From JADJXV01 sp046328995 (lineage in GTDB: Bacteria > Bacteroidota > Ignavibacteria > Kapaibacteriales > UBA961): a stretch of 64,000 nt of DNA. The stretch spans positions 1 through 64,000 of the forward strand of contig JAXLVN010000001.1 in assembly GCA_046328995.1 (NCBI GenBank), read 5' to 3'. Shown here one piece after another: positions 8,447 through 18,617 of the stretch (position 1 is its first letter; each line of letters starts with the position of its first letter). Made by a program: the position numbers and the translations under genes. The notes beneath the pieces were generated by a model that saw nothing but the letters and a program-made list of their open reading frames with translations, was not told the origin of the DNA and searched no databases.

Positions 8447-11400
8447 ATGAAGTACATGAAAATAACTCTACTATTTGTAATCTTAGCCATCATGGCGAGC
8501 GGCCTGCTTCATGCACAGCACGAAGCAGATAACTGGTACTTCGGAGACTACGCAGGTATTAGTTTCTCTACAGGTTCACCAGCAGCGCTTTCAGATGGGA
8601 AAATGCAAACGTGGGAAGGATGCGCTTCCATTTCTGATAAAACTACAGGTAAATTGATATTCTATACCAATGGTGTTTCAATTTGGAACAACAAACATCA
8701 AATTATAAAAAATGGAACAGGATTAAAAGGTGGAAATTCTTCTGCACAAAGTGCTTTGATTATTCCTCATCCCGGTATTCCATTACAATACTATGTGTTT
8801 ACTGTTTCTCAAACAGAATCTAATGAATTTTCACTTTTTTATTCCTTAGTGAGTATGGAATCACCTACAGGTGAGGTACTTACAAAGAATACAATGCTTA
8901 TGGGGGGTGTTTCTGAAAAACTAACCGGCACACTCGATTGTGCTGGTACCGGATATTGGGTTGTAGTTCACTCAAGAGTAGGTGGTATATTTCACTCATA
9001 TCACATCAATTCGTCAGGCGTGGAGAGTAGATATACAGTATCATATTATACAAGTACAGCAATTGGATATGAAGGAGGCTATTTAAAAATCTCACCGAAT
9101 AGAAGTAAAATAGCTTTGGTAGCTTACGGAGATTATAAGGTTGAGTTATTTGATTTTAATGCAAAAACTGGCCAAGTAACTAATAACATGTCACTTACAT
9201 ATAGTGGCGATGTTGTTCCATACGGATTATCCTTCTCACCCGACAATAGTAAATTATATGCTTCATTTACAACTCCAAATTGGTTAGGAGTGATAATTTG
9301 TCAATATGATCTTAGTTTACCGACTGCCACTTTAATTCAAAACTCCCTTTATATTATCACCCAAGACTCGAAGCTCGAAATAGCTACTTTTGCTCTACAA
9401 TTAGCACCGAACGGGAAAATATATTGTACTCAGTTTAACCAACCATATCTAAATGTGATAGAAAATCCTAATGCAAAAGGATCAAGCTGTAGGTTTGTGA
9501 GCAATGCTGTGACATTGACTAATAATTGTCAATTAGGCCTCCCCAATTTCATGGACTACATCTTCAATCAAAGCGGAGTGGAGCCCTTATCGCCCTGCTC
9601 ACCACCGCAAGTAGCAATACAATCTGATAGTAGTTGTGTTAATAACACATTGCAATTCAAAGATAAAAGTAAAAATGGATTACGCCGCGTCTGGACATTC
9701 GAAGGTGGCACACCGTCCACAAGTACCGATAGTATCGTCACCGTTCGATATGCACAAGCAGGCACGCATACTGTAATTTTGAGGGTCGAAAATGATAATG
9801 GTTCAGTGTCGGACACAGCGTTTGCAACAGTCTATCCATTACCAACCGCATCAGCAGGTATCGACCGCACCATTTGTAAACTCGAATCTACTGAACTCGG
9901 CGACAAACCACAATCAGGCAACAAATATTCATGGTTACCCACAACCGACCTCGATAATCCAAACATCGCCAATCCAAACGCTTCACCCAAGAGCACAACT
10001 CAATACATCCTCACCTTCACCAGTGAACATGGGTGTATTGCGTATGACACCGTTCTCGTCACAGTCGGCAATATCGTAGCGAAAGTATCAAATGATACAA
10101 CTATATGTTCCGGCACAAGCGTTCAGCTTCTCGCCAGCGGTGGAGCAAACTACACGTGGACTCCCACAACAGGACTAAGCAACCCAAACATTGAAAATCC
10201 AATTGCAAGTCCAAATACTACAACCAACTACAAAGTAAACGTATCGAGCGGCACATGCGAAGACTCCGCTTTCGTGACCATCACCGTGAATCCACAACCC
10301 ACCGCCAACGCCGGACCAGACAAAACCCTCTGCATCGGCGCAAGCACAGAAATAGGCGAAGCAGCGCAAGCAGGATTTACGTATCAATGGCAACCAACAA
10401 ATGGCTTAGATGATGCAACAAAGTCAAATCCAACAGCATCACCTACAAACACAACGCAATACATACTAACTGTTTCAGGGAAGGGCGGCTGCACGTCTAG
10501 CGATACTGTACTCGTGACTATAGGCACGATCAAAGCAATCGTCTCGAATGACACAAGCATCTGCGAGGGTTCAAGCGCAAAGTTATTCGCAAGCGGTGGT
10601 GCGAAGTATGAGTGGTCACCAAGTACAGGATTAGATAATCCATCCATAGCCACACCCACAGCAAACCCAACTATTACAACGAAATACAAAGTGATTGTTT
10701 CCAGTGGCACATGCATAGATTCTGCATTCGTAACTATAAATATACTCCCTCCACCAAACGCCAATGCAGGCAGCGACACAGCAATCTGCGTCGGCGCAAG
10801 TATGCAAATAGGCACTCCCGCAGAAGCAGGAAACTCATATTCTTGGAGTCCTTCGACAGGCCTTGCAAGTCCAACTGCAAGTCAGACAACAGCAAGCCCA
10901 GCAACGACAACAACCTACACACTCCAAGTAACGAATCCAGCAGGATGTGTAAAATCTGACGAAGTCATAGTCACGGTGAATTCAAGGAATGAACGTTCAT
11001 TCACCTTGCAACCCGATACGGTAACTATCTTACCCGGCAAGCAATTCACGACGAGTTTAGAAATTCCGAGTGGAGTTGCAGATTGGAGTGTGAAATTGAA
11101 GTATGATCCATTATTAATTACGTACAAATCTATCACCGGCGCACAAGCAATTCCCGATGATTTAAAAGGAGAATTGTTGGTTAATGGCAATGGAGGAAGC
11201 CGTTCCATTCCGATAACGTTTGATGCATACTTGCCGCACACATCGGATACAATCTATCCTGTTAAGTTATCAGTTGATACATCAAAAGTTGCTGACTGCG
11301 AGACATGGAGTGCGGTCGGCAATATCCTCATGCTTGCCGATTACTGCGGGAAAAATATCCGTGTAGTGAGCAGTACCGGCAAGAAGTATTTCCTCACGGT

Positions 11401-11614
11401 GAAAGATCGCAGCATCGACTTTGGTGTAGGACTCTCGGGGAATGTTCGCTTGGAAGTGTTTGATTATGTTGGTAATTCTGTGCTTGTTGTGTCTGATGGT
11501 GCTCTTGAAGCCGGCGAGTATTCTGCTGCGCTTGACTTGCCGGTGGGTGTGTATTATTGCCGTCTTCGTGCTGGTTTGTATGAGCAGGTCGGGAAGGTCT
11601 TGATTGCGCGGTGA
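8447..11614 (+). CDS. Secreted multi-domain Ig/PKD protein, paralogue 2
   Basis: A 1055-residue paralogue of the gene just upstream with the same domain order: signal peptide (1-24, ending His-Ala-Gln), propeller-like head to ~375, one PKD domain, five Ig-like modules in A-B-A-B-A order, a cohesin-like domain and a C-terminal sorting domain almost identical to that of paralogue 1. The head is more AT-rich and diverged in sequence than the tail, while the last ~70 codons are visibly alike at DNA level, which suggests recent duplication or gene conversion of the tail. It is 88 bases behind paralogue 1 and may be cotranscribed. Function is inferred only as surface or extracellular binding. Confidence 0.88.
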   Translation: MKYMKITLLFVILAIMASGLLHAQHEADNWYFGDYAGISFSTGSPAALSDGKMQTWEGCASISDKTTGKLIFYTNGVSIWNNKHQIIKNGTGLKGGNSSAQSALIIPHPGIPLQYYVFTVSQTESNEFSLFYSLVSMESPTGEVLTKNTMLMGGVSEKLTGTLDCAGTGYWVVVHSRVGGIFHSYHINSSGVESRYTVSYYTSTAIGYEGGYLKISPNRSKIALVAYGDYKVELFDFNAKTGQVTNNMSLTYSGDVVPYGLSFSPDNSKLYASFTTPNWLGVIICQYDLSLPTATLIQNSLYIITQDSKLEIATFALQLAPNGKIYCTQFNQPYLNVIENPNAKGSSCRFVSNAVTLTNNCQLGLPNFMDYIFNQSGVEPLSPCSPPQVAIQSDSSCVNNTLQFKDKSKNGLRRVWTFEGGTPSTSTDSIVTVRYAQAGTHTVILRVENDNGSVSDTAFATVYPLPTASAGIDRTICKLESTELGDKPQSGNKYSWLPTTDLDNPNIANPNASPKSTTQYILTFTSEHGCIAYDTVLVTVGNIVAKVSNDTTICSGTSVQLLASGGANYTWTPTTGLSNPNIENPIASPNTTTNYKVNVSSGTCEDSAFVTITVNPQPTANAGPDKTLCIGASTEIGEAAQAGFTYQWQPTNGLDDATKSNPTASPTNTTQYILTVSGKGGCTSSDTVLVTIGTIKAIVSNDTSICEGSSAKLFASGGAKYEWSPSTGLDNPSIATPTANPTITTKYKVIVSSGTCIDSAFVTINILPPPNANAGSDTAICVGASMQIGTPAEAGNSYSWSPSTGLASPTASQTTASPATTTTYTLQVTNPAGCVKSDEVIVTVNSRNERSFTLQPDTVTILPGKQFTTSLEIPSGVADWSVKLKYDPLLITYKSITGAQAIPDDLKGELLVNGNGGSRSIPITFDAYLPHTSDTIYPVKLSVDTSKVADCETWSAVGNILMLADYCGKNIRVVSSTGKKYFLTVKDRSIDFGVGLSGNVRLEVFDYVGNSVLVVSDGALEAGEYSAALDLPVGVYYCRLRAGLYEQVGKVLIAR

Positions 11615-11618
11615 GGAT

Positions 11619-11684
11619 TTTTAACGCAAAGGCGCAGGGGTACAGAGATATCTTTGCGACCTTTGCGCCTTTTGCGTTAAAAAA
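11619..11684. repeat. Palindromic repeat, TTAACGCAAAGGCGC hairpin
   Basis: TTTTTAACGCAAAGGCGCAG at the left and CTTTGCGCCTTTTGCGTTAA at the right form a long imperfect hairpin that starts 5 bases after the stop of paralogue 2. It may also act as a transcription terminator, since a run of A or T flanks each side. Confidence 0.7.
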
Positions 11685-11691
11685 AGTCACT

Positions 11692-12200
11692 CAGCATGAC
11701 GTACTGCACAATCAGTTTTTAGCACAAAGGACACAAAGGTAACCACAAAGTACACTACAAGATTAGGTGTATCTATAGTGATACTTTGTGGAGTATCTTT
11801 GAGAACTTTGTGTTAAAAAAAGTCACATGCTGAATTCCTGATATATTACCTGCGAAAATCATAATAAATCATACAAAATCAGCGTGTCATTCATCAGCCA
11901 TTTCATTTTTTAACACAAAGAACACGAAGGTAACCACAAAGTACACTACAAGATTAGGTGTATCTATAGTGATACTTTGTGGAGTATCTTTGAGAACTTT
12001 GTGTTAAAAAGTCACCTGCACGATGTAACTACTGCACAATCAGTTTTAACACGAAGGAACAAAAGTCACAACAAGATAAAAACCAACCTTATGATTGTAT
12101 CTGCGAGAATCATAGAAAATCATAGAAAATCTGCGTGTTATTCTGCAGCGCTTTGAGATTCTACTGCAAACGACACAAGAGAATCAGGTGTATCTATAGT
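11692..12200. repeat. Intergenic repeat cluster, two ~108-bp copies plus fragments
   Basis: This 0.5-kb part of the 719-base gap between paralogues 2 and 3 has no gene. It holds two nearly identical hairpin-forming copies (11717-11826 and 11909-12015) that begin with TTTAACACAAAG-like and end with CTTTGTGTTAAAAA, and share a central GATTAGGTGTATCTATAGTG. A third broken copy (about 12039-12065 and 12181-12201) has lost its middle. ACTGCACAATCAGTTTTWACAC occurs before copies 1 and 3. A second repeat type, ATCTGCGAGAATCATARAAAATC-like, appears at about 11851-11890 and 12100-12145. The pattern indicates layered insertions of small palindromic elements. Confidence 0.7.
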
Positions 12201-12333
12201 GAATTTTACGGTATTGCAGAATGATGTACGGTTCATTTTTTGTATTTTGCACTATCGCGTCGCTCATTCTGCATTCAACGATGTATGCAGACTCTGATCA
12301 TTAACTCTTCCCCTACAATTCCAGGATTTTTTC

Positions 12334-15300
12334 ATGAAATCTTCTATACTTGCAGCAATATTATGGACATTTTTTTCGCTAGCAGCTACCGCACAGCAGG
12401 AGGCCAACACCTGGTATTGGGGAGCAGGTCGTGCGGTGCAATTTTTACCGACCCTTCAGGAAATAACGCCGGGCAGTGTTCATCAAAACTACGAAGCCTG
12501 TGTTTCAATGTCGGATCGGGTATCGGGTTCTATCTTATTTTACTCGGATTATCTGCTCACCGGCGGAAATAATACCGTAACGATCAGGAATTTGCTCCAT
12601 AATGTCATCACTGTGCCACCCTTACCCGGCAATGGCACGACGTCGCAGGGGCTTTTAGCAGTACCTGACCCTGCCGATTGTTCCCGGTATTATGTGTTTT
12701 CGTTGGATATGCAGAAGTCTGCTACGCAGCCCGAACTCAGAAAATTGACCTATACGGTACTTGATTTTCATGATGGCATAGGCCGCGTGCTGACAAGGGA
12801 TAATGTCCTGCTCGAAGATTATCTCGCCGATGGTATGACCGGTACGATTCACAGTAATGGCCGTGATTATTGGCTCATTGTCTATCGTACGACTAGTCCT
12901 ACCTTTATTGCTATTTCAATTAACAAAAACGGGATTAATTCTTCCAATTCCGTCTATTCTCCGACCACGATTCCAAAGACCGACCCTGTCGCTCCGAACG
13001 GGAAATTGAAGCTTTCACCCGACGGCAAAAAATTGATGAGTTACGTGACGACGACCGGAAGCGGACTCTCCGATTTTAATCCGACTACCGGCACGGTCAG
13101 CAATTACAGACAATTACCACCTTTTCTTTCCTTTACTTTTTCTCCGGATAATACGAAATTGTATGCCATCGGAACAGCTCCCTATCAGGGTAATGCTGCA
13201 CTTCCTGCCGGCAGACTGTATCAATATGATCTTGCAGATCCAACACTTACAGCATTTGCTGTCGATACCGTGCAGGCACGTTGGTATCCGCTCGGTGCAT
13301 CGATGCAGATCGCTCCCGACGGAAAAATATACTTTCAGACCTCACCGGAGAACGGTTCATCGCCGGTGATGAATTTTAGCTGTATTGATAAGCCGAATAT
13401 CAAGGGAAATGCCTGCTCGCTCGTACTCGATAGAGTACGCCTCAAAGATTATCAACCGACAAAAGAGAATGCCCTGACGCAATTACCGAATTATATGGAT
13501 TATATTTTTAATGCAAGTGGTGTGGTAGGTGCGAAAGAACTCAGTATTCGCTGCGCGTTTCCGGAGGTACTGGCTCAGCCGGACAGCGGGTGTATAGGCA
13601 GTGCACTAACCTTTGTCGAACAAAGCAAATACGTCAAAAAACGCCGATGGATATTCACCGGTGGTACTCCGGCTGTGAGTACAGATAGCGTGGCCACTGT
13701 TCGCTATGCGGCAGCAGGAACATATCAAGTCATCCTCGAGGTCGAAAATGATAATGGCTTGCGGTACGACACGACGGAAGCTGTGGTCTTTCCCGATCCT
13801 TCGGCGCAGGCAGGGGCGGATAAAACATTTTGTCCGGGCGCTACCGTACAGCTTGGAGCGGCCCCGATTGCAGGATTGACCTATGCTTGGCTGCCCGTCA
13901 CGGGCTTAGACGATGCTACGATAGCCAATCCGGTACTTACGCCGACGGCAGCATCTGCACAGTATATTCTGACCGTTACGAGTGCAGAGGGATGTGTCGC
14001 ACACGATACGGTCGTGGTGACTGCCGGGAGTATTCAAGCAAAAGTGAATGCCGATACGACGATATGTTTTGGTGCGCCACTGCAACTCACGGCAAGCGGC
14101 GGCTCGAAGTATCAGTGGAGTCCAAGTAAAGGGCTAAGCAATGATGCAATTGAGAATCCTGTGGCAACTCCTGATATAACAACAACCTACACGGTCGTCG
14201 TCTCTAGCGGTACCTGCATCGATTCAGCAAAAATTACCATCAACGTTATTCCGTCGCCGGTAGCGAATGCCGGTCAGGACAGAACAATATGCCAGGGAAC
14301 AAGCACGGAAATTGGTCAGCCGGCACAGTCCGGCGTTACCTACTCCTGGCAGCCCGCACAAGGACTCAGCGACCCGACACGTTCCAATCCGACTGCTTCA
14401 CCGCTTGCGACGACTATGTATATCCTCACTGCCACGGCGGCGAATGGATGCATTGATCTTGATACAGTCGTGGTGACTATCGGAGCAATTACTTCGACTG
14501 TCTCGGCAGATACGACCATATGCCCCGGGGCGACTGTTCGCTTAACGGCAACCGGTGGAACCACGTACCGCTGGACTCCAACCGAAGGAATTGATGACCC
14601 AACGAGTGCAAGTCCGCTGGTAACACCAACCAAAACAACCACCTACAAGGTAATCGTATCCTCCGGAATATGTTCGGACTCATCCTTGACAACCGTCACC
14701 GTCGCACCGCCACCGACAGCAAGTGCAGGAGCAGACACCGTAATTTGTCGGTCGGGTAGTGTGCCACTTGGCGCGCCGCCGATTGCCGGCTATAGCTATG
14801 TATGGTCACCGGTAACCGGGCTGAGCGACCCGTTAATTGCCAATCCGATTGCTTCGCCGGTGCAGACGACCACCTATATTCTTACGGTGACCAATCCGAT
14901 GGGATGTGTGAATTTTGATACAGTGGTAGTGGCGAATAATGCTGAGGTGATACGAGAATTTACCGTTGGTCCGGATAGCGTCATTATCGCGCCGTCTCAA
15001 CCGTTCAGGCAGGTCATTTCAGTGCCGACAGGAGCTCTCAGCTGGAAATTAAAAATCCTCTATAATCCTTTTATTGCTGGATTTACATCTTTAGGTGCTA
15101 CAACCGGATCGATCACGGCTTCTCTTCTTCGCGACGCTCGCGGTGAGCTGACCATAGGTGGAAGCGGGGGAGCGGGCACCGTAGAGGCACTCTTCAAAGC
15201 ATACCTGCCGAATACGTCCGACACGACTTTTCCAATGCGGCTGGTCATCGATTCGGCGCAAATGGTGCCCTGTGAGTCGGCTGTAGCCCAACAATCGACT

Positions 15301-15588
15301 CTCAAGCTCGCCAATTACTGCGCCCGCTCGATCAGGATTGTCAATGTTTCGGCAAATTCATACTATCTGACCGTCAAAGACAGGAGCATCGACTTCGGCG
15401 TAGGTCTCACAGGAAATGTTCACCTCGAAGTATTTGATTATGTTGGTAATACCGTACGTGTCCTTTCGGAGGGTGAGCTCGCGGCAGGCGAATATTCCGC
15501 CGCTCTCGACTTGCCGGTCGGAGTGTATTACTGTCGGATGCGGGCAGGGATGTATGAAAGAGTAGAGAAGGTAATGATCGCACGGTGA
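12334..15588 (+). CDS. Secreted multi-domain Ig/PKD protein, paralogue 3
   Basis: A 1084-residue third paralogue with the same plan: signal peptide ending Thr-Ala-Gln (about residue 21), a propeller-like head that starts Glu-Ala-Asn-Thr-Trp-Tyr-Trp-Gly, a PKD domain, Ig-like modules in A-B-A-B-A order, a cohesin-like domain and a highly conserved C-terminal sorting domain. The head is the most diverged of the three, while module order and tail are kept, so the three proteins may present different heads or bind different partners from one scaffold. It starts with ATG after GGATTTTTC, almost the same leader as paralogue 1, and has its own terminator, so it is probably transcribed separately. 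Confidence 0.88.
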   Translation: MKSSILAAILWTFFSLAATAQQEANTWYWGAGRAVQFLPTLQEITPGSVHQNYEACVSMSDRVSGSILFYSDYLLTGGNNTVTIRNLLHNVITVPPLPGNGTTSQGLLAVPDPADCSRYYVFSLDMQKSATQPELRKLTYTVLDFHDGIGRVLTRDNVLLEDYLADGMTGTIHSNGRDYWLIVYRTTSPTFIAISINKNGINSSNSVYSPTTIPKTDPVAPNGKLKLSPDGKKLMSYVTTTGSGLSDFNPTTGTVSNYRQLPPFLSFTFSPDNTKLYAIGTAPYQGNAALPAGRLYQYDLADPTLTAFAVDTVQARWYPLGASMQIAPDGKIYFQTSPENGSSPVMNFSCIDKPNIKGNACSLVLDRVRLKDYQPTKENALTQLPNYMDYIFNASGVVGAKELSIRCAFPEVLAQPDSGCIGSALTFVEQSKYVKKRRWIFTGGTPAVSTDSVATVRYAAAGTYQVILEVENDNGLRYDTTEAVVFPDPSAQAGADKTFCPGATVQLGAAPIAGLTYAWLPVTGLDDATIANPVLTPTAASAQYILTVTSAEGCVAHDTVVVTAGSIQAKVNADTTICFGAPLQLTASGGSKYQWSPSKGLSNDAIENPVATPDITTTYTVVVSSGTCIDSAKITINVIPSPVANAGQDRTICQGTSTEIGQPAQSGVTYSWQPAQGLSDPTRSNPTASPLATTMYILTATAANGCIDLDTVVVTIGAITSTVSADTTICPGATVRLTATGGTTYRWTPTEGIDDPTSASPLVTPTKTTTYKVIVSSGICSDSSLTTVTVAPPPTASAGADTVICRSGSVPLGAPPIAGYSYVWSPVTGLSDPLIANPIASPVQTTTYILTVTNPMGCVNFDTVVVANNAEVIREFTVGPDSVIIAPSQPFRQVISVPTGALSWKLKILYNPFIAGFTSLGATTGSITASLLRDARGELTIGGSGGAGTVEALFKAYLPNTSDTTFPMRLVIDSAQMVPCESAVAQQSTLKLANYCARSIRIVNVSANSYYLTVKDRSIDFGVGLTGNVHLEVFDYVGNTVRVLSEGELAAGEYSAALDLPVGVYYCRMRAGMYERVEKVMIAR

Positions 15589-15696
15589 GTGTTTGAGAAG
15601 GAGTGACCCGCGAAGGCACAGAGAGTTCGATGCCGGCCATGCTGCAGTACGGCAAAACAGCATGAACATAACGGTAAACACGGCACAGACAAAAGA

Positions 15697-15729
15697 AAAG
15701 CCCTTGAGAAATTAATTCAAGGGCTTTTT
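15697..15729 (+). terminator. Intrinsic terminator after paralogue 3
   Basis: AAGCCCTTGA pairs with TCAAGGGCTT around a short AT-rich loop, followed by TTT. It lies about 110 bases after the stop codon. Confidence 0.88.
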
Positions 15730-15822
15730 CATTGATAGAAATGAGATTAATCCATCCATCAATCAGATAATTACAATTCGTAAAAACATACAACGAATCA
15801 TTTCACAACCGACAATTATTAG

Positions 15823-15987
15823 ACTTACGACTCCTCGACCTACAACTTACGACTCCTAGACTTACAACTTACGACTCCTAGACTTACAACTTACGACTCC
15901 TAGACTTACAACTTACGACTCCTAGACTTACAACTTACGACTCCTAGACTTACAACTTACGACTCCTAGACTTACGACTCCTCGACC
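15823..15987. repeat. 22-bp tandem repeat array between convergent genes
   Basis: The unit ACTTACGACTCCTAGACTTACA-like (22 bases) is repeated head to tail. The core ACTTACGACTCCT occurs at 15823, 15845, 15867, 15889, 15911, 15933, 15955 and, after a shorter step, 15970. Units are nearly perfect, which suggests recent slippage expansion. It fills most of the 414-base gap between paralogue 3 and glgP; there are no spacers, so it is not a CRISPR array. Confidence 0.95.
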
Positions 15988-16002
15988 AACCACAAAAAAA
16001 AA

Positions 16003-18561
16003 CTACCCATTGCCGCCCCAAGCGCAAATTCCGAGATCTGCTTTATCGGCGATCATCGGATTGGAGGGAAGTACGCGAACGGTACAGCCCTGCACGCCGC
16101 CGGTCGAACATTCATAGCCGCCCTGATAATAGTGGAGTCCGTGGGCTTCACTTTTTTTCTGGAGTGTGACGGTCAGCGGAGCCGCGATATTCTCATGTGA
16201 GTCGAGGGAGCCGTAGTACGCTTCAACGATGATATCGTTCGGAGAAAGTGAACCAAGTTGAATTGCAGCATAGACTTCAATATGTTTGCCGATATAGGCC
16301 TCGCCGGTGCCTTCGAGGTGAACGCTGTGTACTTTGACATTCGACCATTCGGCGAGTACGCGGCGCTTCCAATCGCGGAGTGCGCGGGCCTGCTCACCGT
16401 GATTGTGAGCGAGTGTGCGGAAACGTTCCATTGCGGGAAGGTAGAACTGTTTGGAATAATCCCGTACCATGCGAGTTGTGGAAAATTGTCCGGCAACACT
16501 TTGGATCGACGCTTTCATACGAGCTACCCAACCGAGGGGAGTATGATTTTTGGGGCGGTCGTAAAATGTTGGAATAATTACCTGTTCGAGCAATTCATAC
16601 AGCGTACCTGCTTCCATTGTATCCTGATCGGCAGGATTCGGGTAATCCTCACCCTGACCGATGGTAAATCCATTTTCATTATTATAGCCTTCATCCCACC
16701 AGCCATCGAGTACGCTGACGTGGAGGCAACCGTTGAGACCGGCTTTCATGCCGCTTGTACCGCTTGCTTCGTGTGGTCGGCGGGGAGTATTGAGCCAGAT
16801 ATCGCTGCCTTTGACCATTGCGCGAGCGACTGCCATACTGTAATCTTCGAGGAAGACGACATGGCGTTCGAGGCCATATTGCCGCACATTATGAATAATC
16901 GTCTGTATCATTTCTTTGCCGGCATTATCATGCGGATGAGCTTTGCCGGCGAGGATGATCTGCACGGGGCGTTCGGGATTGGTAAGTAATTTTTTCAGGC
17001 GTTCCATATCGCTAAAGAGCAGAGTAGCGCGCTTGTAGGTCGCAAATCTGCGGGCAAATCCGATCGTTAGGGCATCAGGATTGAGGTACTCACCGACGAG
17101 GGCAAGCTGCTGCGGGGACACGCGTGTTTCGAGTTTTTTCTGTAAATATTTCCGTGCAAAGAGCACCAGGCGTTCACGGTAGCGCTGATGAATTCTCCAT
17201 AATTCCTCTGACGGGATCGCATCGACACGTTTCCAGATGGACTGATCATCGGTTTCGGTGCGCCAGCGTGGTGTCAGATAGCGATCATAGAGCTCGCCGA
17301 GACCGCCGGCCACCCAGGTAAGTGTATGCACACCATTGGTAATAGCGCAGATCGGCACTTCATGCTGCGGGAAATTTTTCCATAATTCCTGCCACATGCG
17401 GCGGGCTACATCGCCGTGTAATTGGCTCACACCATTACGATAGCTCGATAGGCGGAGAGCGAGTACGGTCATTGAGAACGAGTCGGCAGCGCGGCGCTCG
17501 ACATTACCGAGAGAGAGAAATTCTTCACGAGAAATACCGAGCGATTTCCAGTAACCGGTGAAGTATTTGTCGATAAGACCGACGTTGAAGACTTCATTGC
17601 CGGCCGGCACCGGAGTATGGGTCGTGAATATCATTCCGGCGTGCGTGAGCTCGATCGCGGTGGAGAAATCCATGTCATAATCTTGCATTAAAAAACGTGT
17701 TCTTTCGAGCGTAGCAAACGCTGCATGTCCTTCATTTATATGAATAATAGTCGGATTAATACCGAGCGCCCGCAATGCCCGAATGCCACCAATACCAAGT
17801 AAAATTTCCTGCTGAATACGGGTCTCGGAGTTACCGCCATAGAGCTGATCGGTGATATCGCGATACTCGATATTGCCACTATTTTGCTGCACATTGGTGT
17901 CAAGCAAATAGAGGAGTGTGCGCCCGACCTGTACTTTCCAAATCTGCGCATAAAGGCGTCCGGCAGGATATTCGAGGTCGATGGTCATGGGCTTGCCTTC
18001 ATGATCTTTCATGAGTGTCATGGGCATCGAATAGAAGTCATTTTCGAAATAACTTTCCGTTTGCCAGCCATTTTGCGAGAGACTTTGGCGGAAATATCCC
18101 ATCTGATACAGCAGCCCGACGCCGATGAGGGGCACGCCGAGGTCGCTCGATGACTTCAGGTGATCTCCGGCAAGAACGCCCAAGCCACCCGAATAGTTCG
18201 GAAAGCTTTCGTTGATACCATATTCTAAGCTGAAGTATGCTATGTAGTTGCCGGATTGTGGAGCCGCCGTCGAATACCATGATTTCGACTCCATATACGC
18301 CCGGAATTTATCATAAATCAGCGCCAGAAAACTCACAAAATCGGGAGATGCGGCGAGTGCTTCGAGCTGTGAGAGTGGGACGCGGTTCAGCAGGGCGACA
18401 GGATTGTGATTTACTTCCTCCCAGAGCTCAAAATCAATTCGTTCAAATAACTCTTGCGCATCGATATTCCAACACCACCAATAATTATACGCCAGCTCTT
18501 TAAGTGTAGAAATAGCATCCGGTAAAATAGCAGAAACAGTATAAGTTGCAACAGGTTTCAT
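16003..18561 (-). CDS. glgP: Alpha-glucan (glycogen) phosphorylase
   Basis: An 852-residue GT35-family phosphorylase that releases glucose-1-phosphate from the ends of glycogen or maltodextrin in the cytoplasm. It belongs to the shorter type with an N-terminal extension (first ~110 residues, Tyr-Trp-Trp-Cys-Trp-Asn motif) seen in many bacteria and archaea and distinct from E. coli GlgP/MalP. The PLP lysine lies in Ser-Gly-Thr-Ser-Gly-Met-Lys (about residue 605). The Gly-Gly-Leu-Gly-Val-Leu-Ala-Gly-Asp loop of the phosphorylase fold is near residue 130. It follows the ABC ATPase gene by 56 bases on the same strand, but no functional link is evident. No other glycogen genes are in the window. 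Confidence 0.95.
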   Translation of the reverse strand: MKPVATYTVSAILPDAISTLKELAYNYWWCWNIDAQELFERIDFELWEEVNHNPVALLNRVPLSQLEALAASPDFVSFLALIYDKFRAYMESKSWYSTAAPQSGNYIAYFSLEYGINESFPNYSGGLGVLAGDHLKSSSDLGVPLIGVGLLYQMGYFRQSLSQNGWQTESYFENDFYSMPMTLMKDHEGKPMTIDLEYPAGRLYAQIWKVQVGRTLLYLLDTNVQQNSGNIEYRDITDQLYGGNSETRIQQEILLGIGGIRALRALGINPTIIHINEGHAAFATLERTRFLMQDYDMDFSTAIELTHAGMIFTTHTPVPAGNEVFNVGLIDKYFTGYWKSLGISREEFLSLGNVERRAADSFSMTVLALRLSSYRNGVSQLHGDVARRMWQELWKNFPQHEVPICAITNGVHTLTWVAGGLGELYDRYLTPRWRTETDDQSIWKRVDAIPSEELWRIHQRYRERLVLFARKYLQKKLETRVSPQQLALVGEYLNPDALTIGFARRFATYKRATLLFSDMERLKKLLTNPERPVQIILAGKAHPHDNAGKEMIQTIIHNVRQYGLERHVVFLEDYSMAVARAMVKGSDIWLNTPRRPHEASGTSGMKAGLNGCLHVSVLDGWWDEGYNNENGFTIGQGEDYPNPADQDTMEAGTLYELLEQVIIPTFYDRPKNHTPLGWVARMKASIQSVAGQFSTTRMVRDYSKQFYLPAMERFRTLAHNHGEQARALRDWKRRVLAEWSNVKVHSVHLEGTGEAYIGKHIEVYAAIQLGSLSPNDIIVEAYYGSLDSHENIAAPLTVTLQKKSEAHGLHYYQGGYECSTGGVQGCTVRVLPSNPMIADKADLGICAWGGNG

Positions 18562-18617
18562 GGTTCTTCAATGTCCTTCGATCAATTAAATAAAAAATAC
18601 AACACTACGCACATCAA

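Noticed and set aside
12240..12572. 110-codon frame across the start of paralogue 3
   Set aside because: It overlaps the signal peptide region of a strongly supported gene in another frame and has no ribosome-binding site.
15823..15987. CRISPR-like regular repeat
   Set aside because: Units are contiguous 22-mers without unique spacers, and no cas genes are near.
16258..16989. 243-codon open frame antisense to glgP
   Set aside because: It lies wholly inside a well-supported gene on the other strand, shows no family resemblance and fits a codon-bias shadow.
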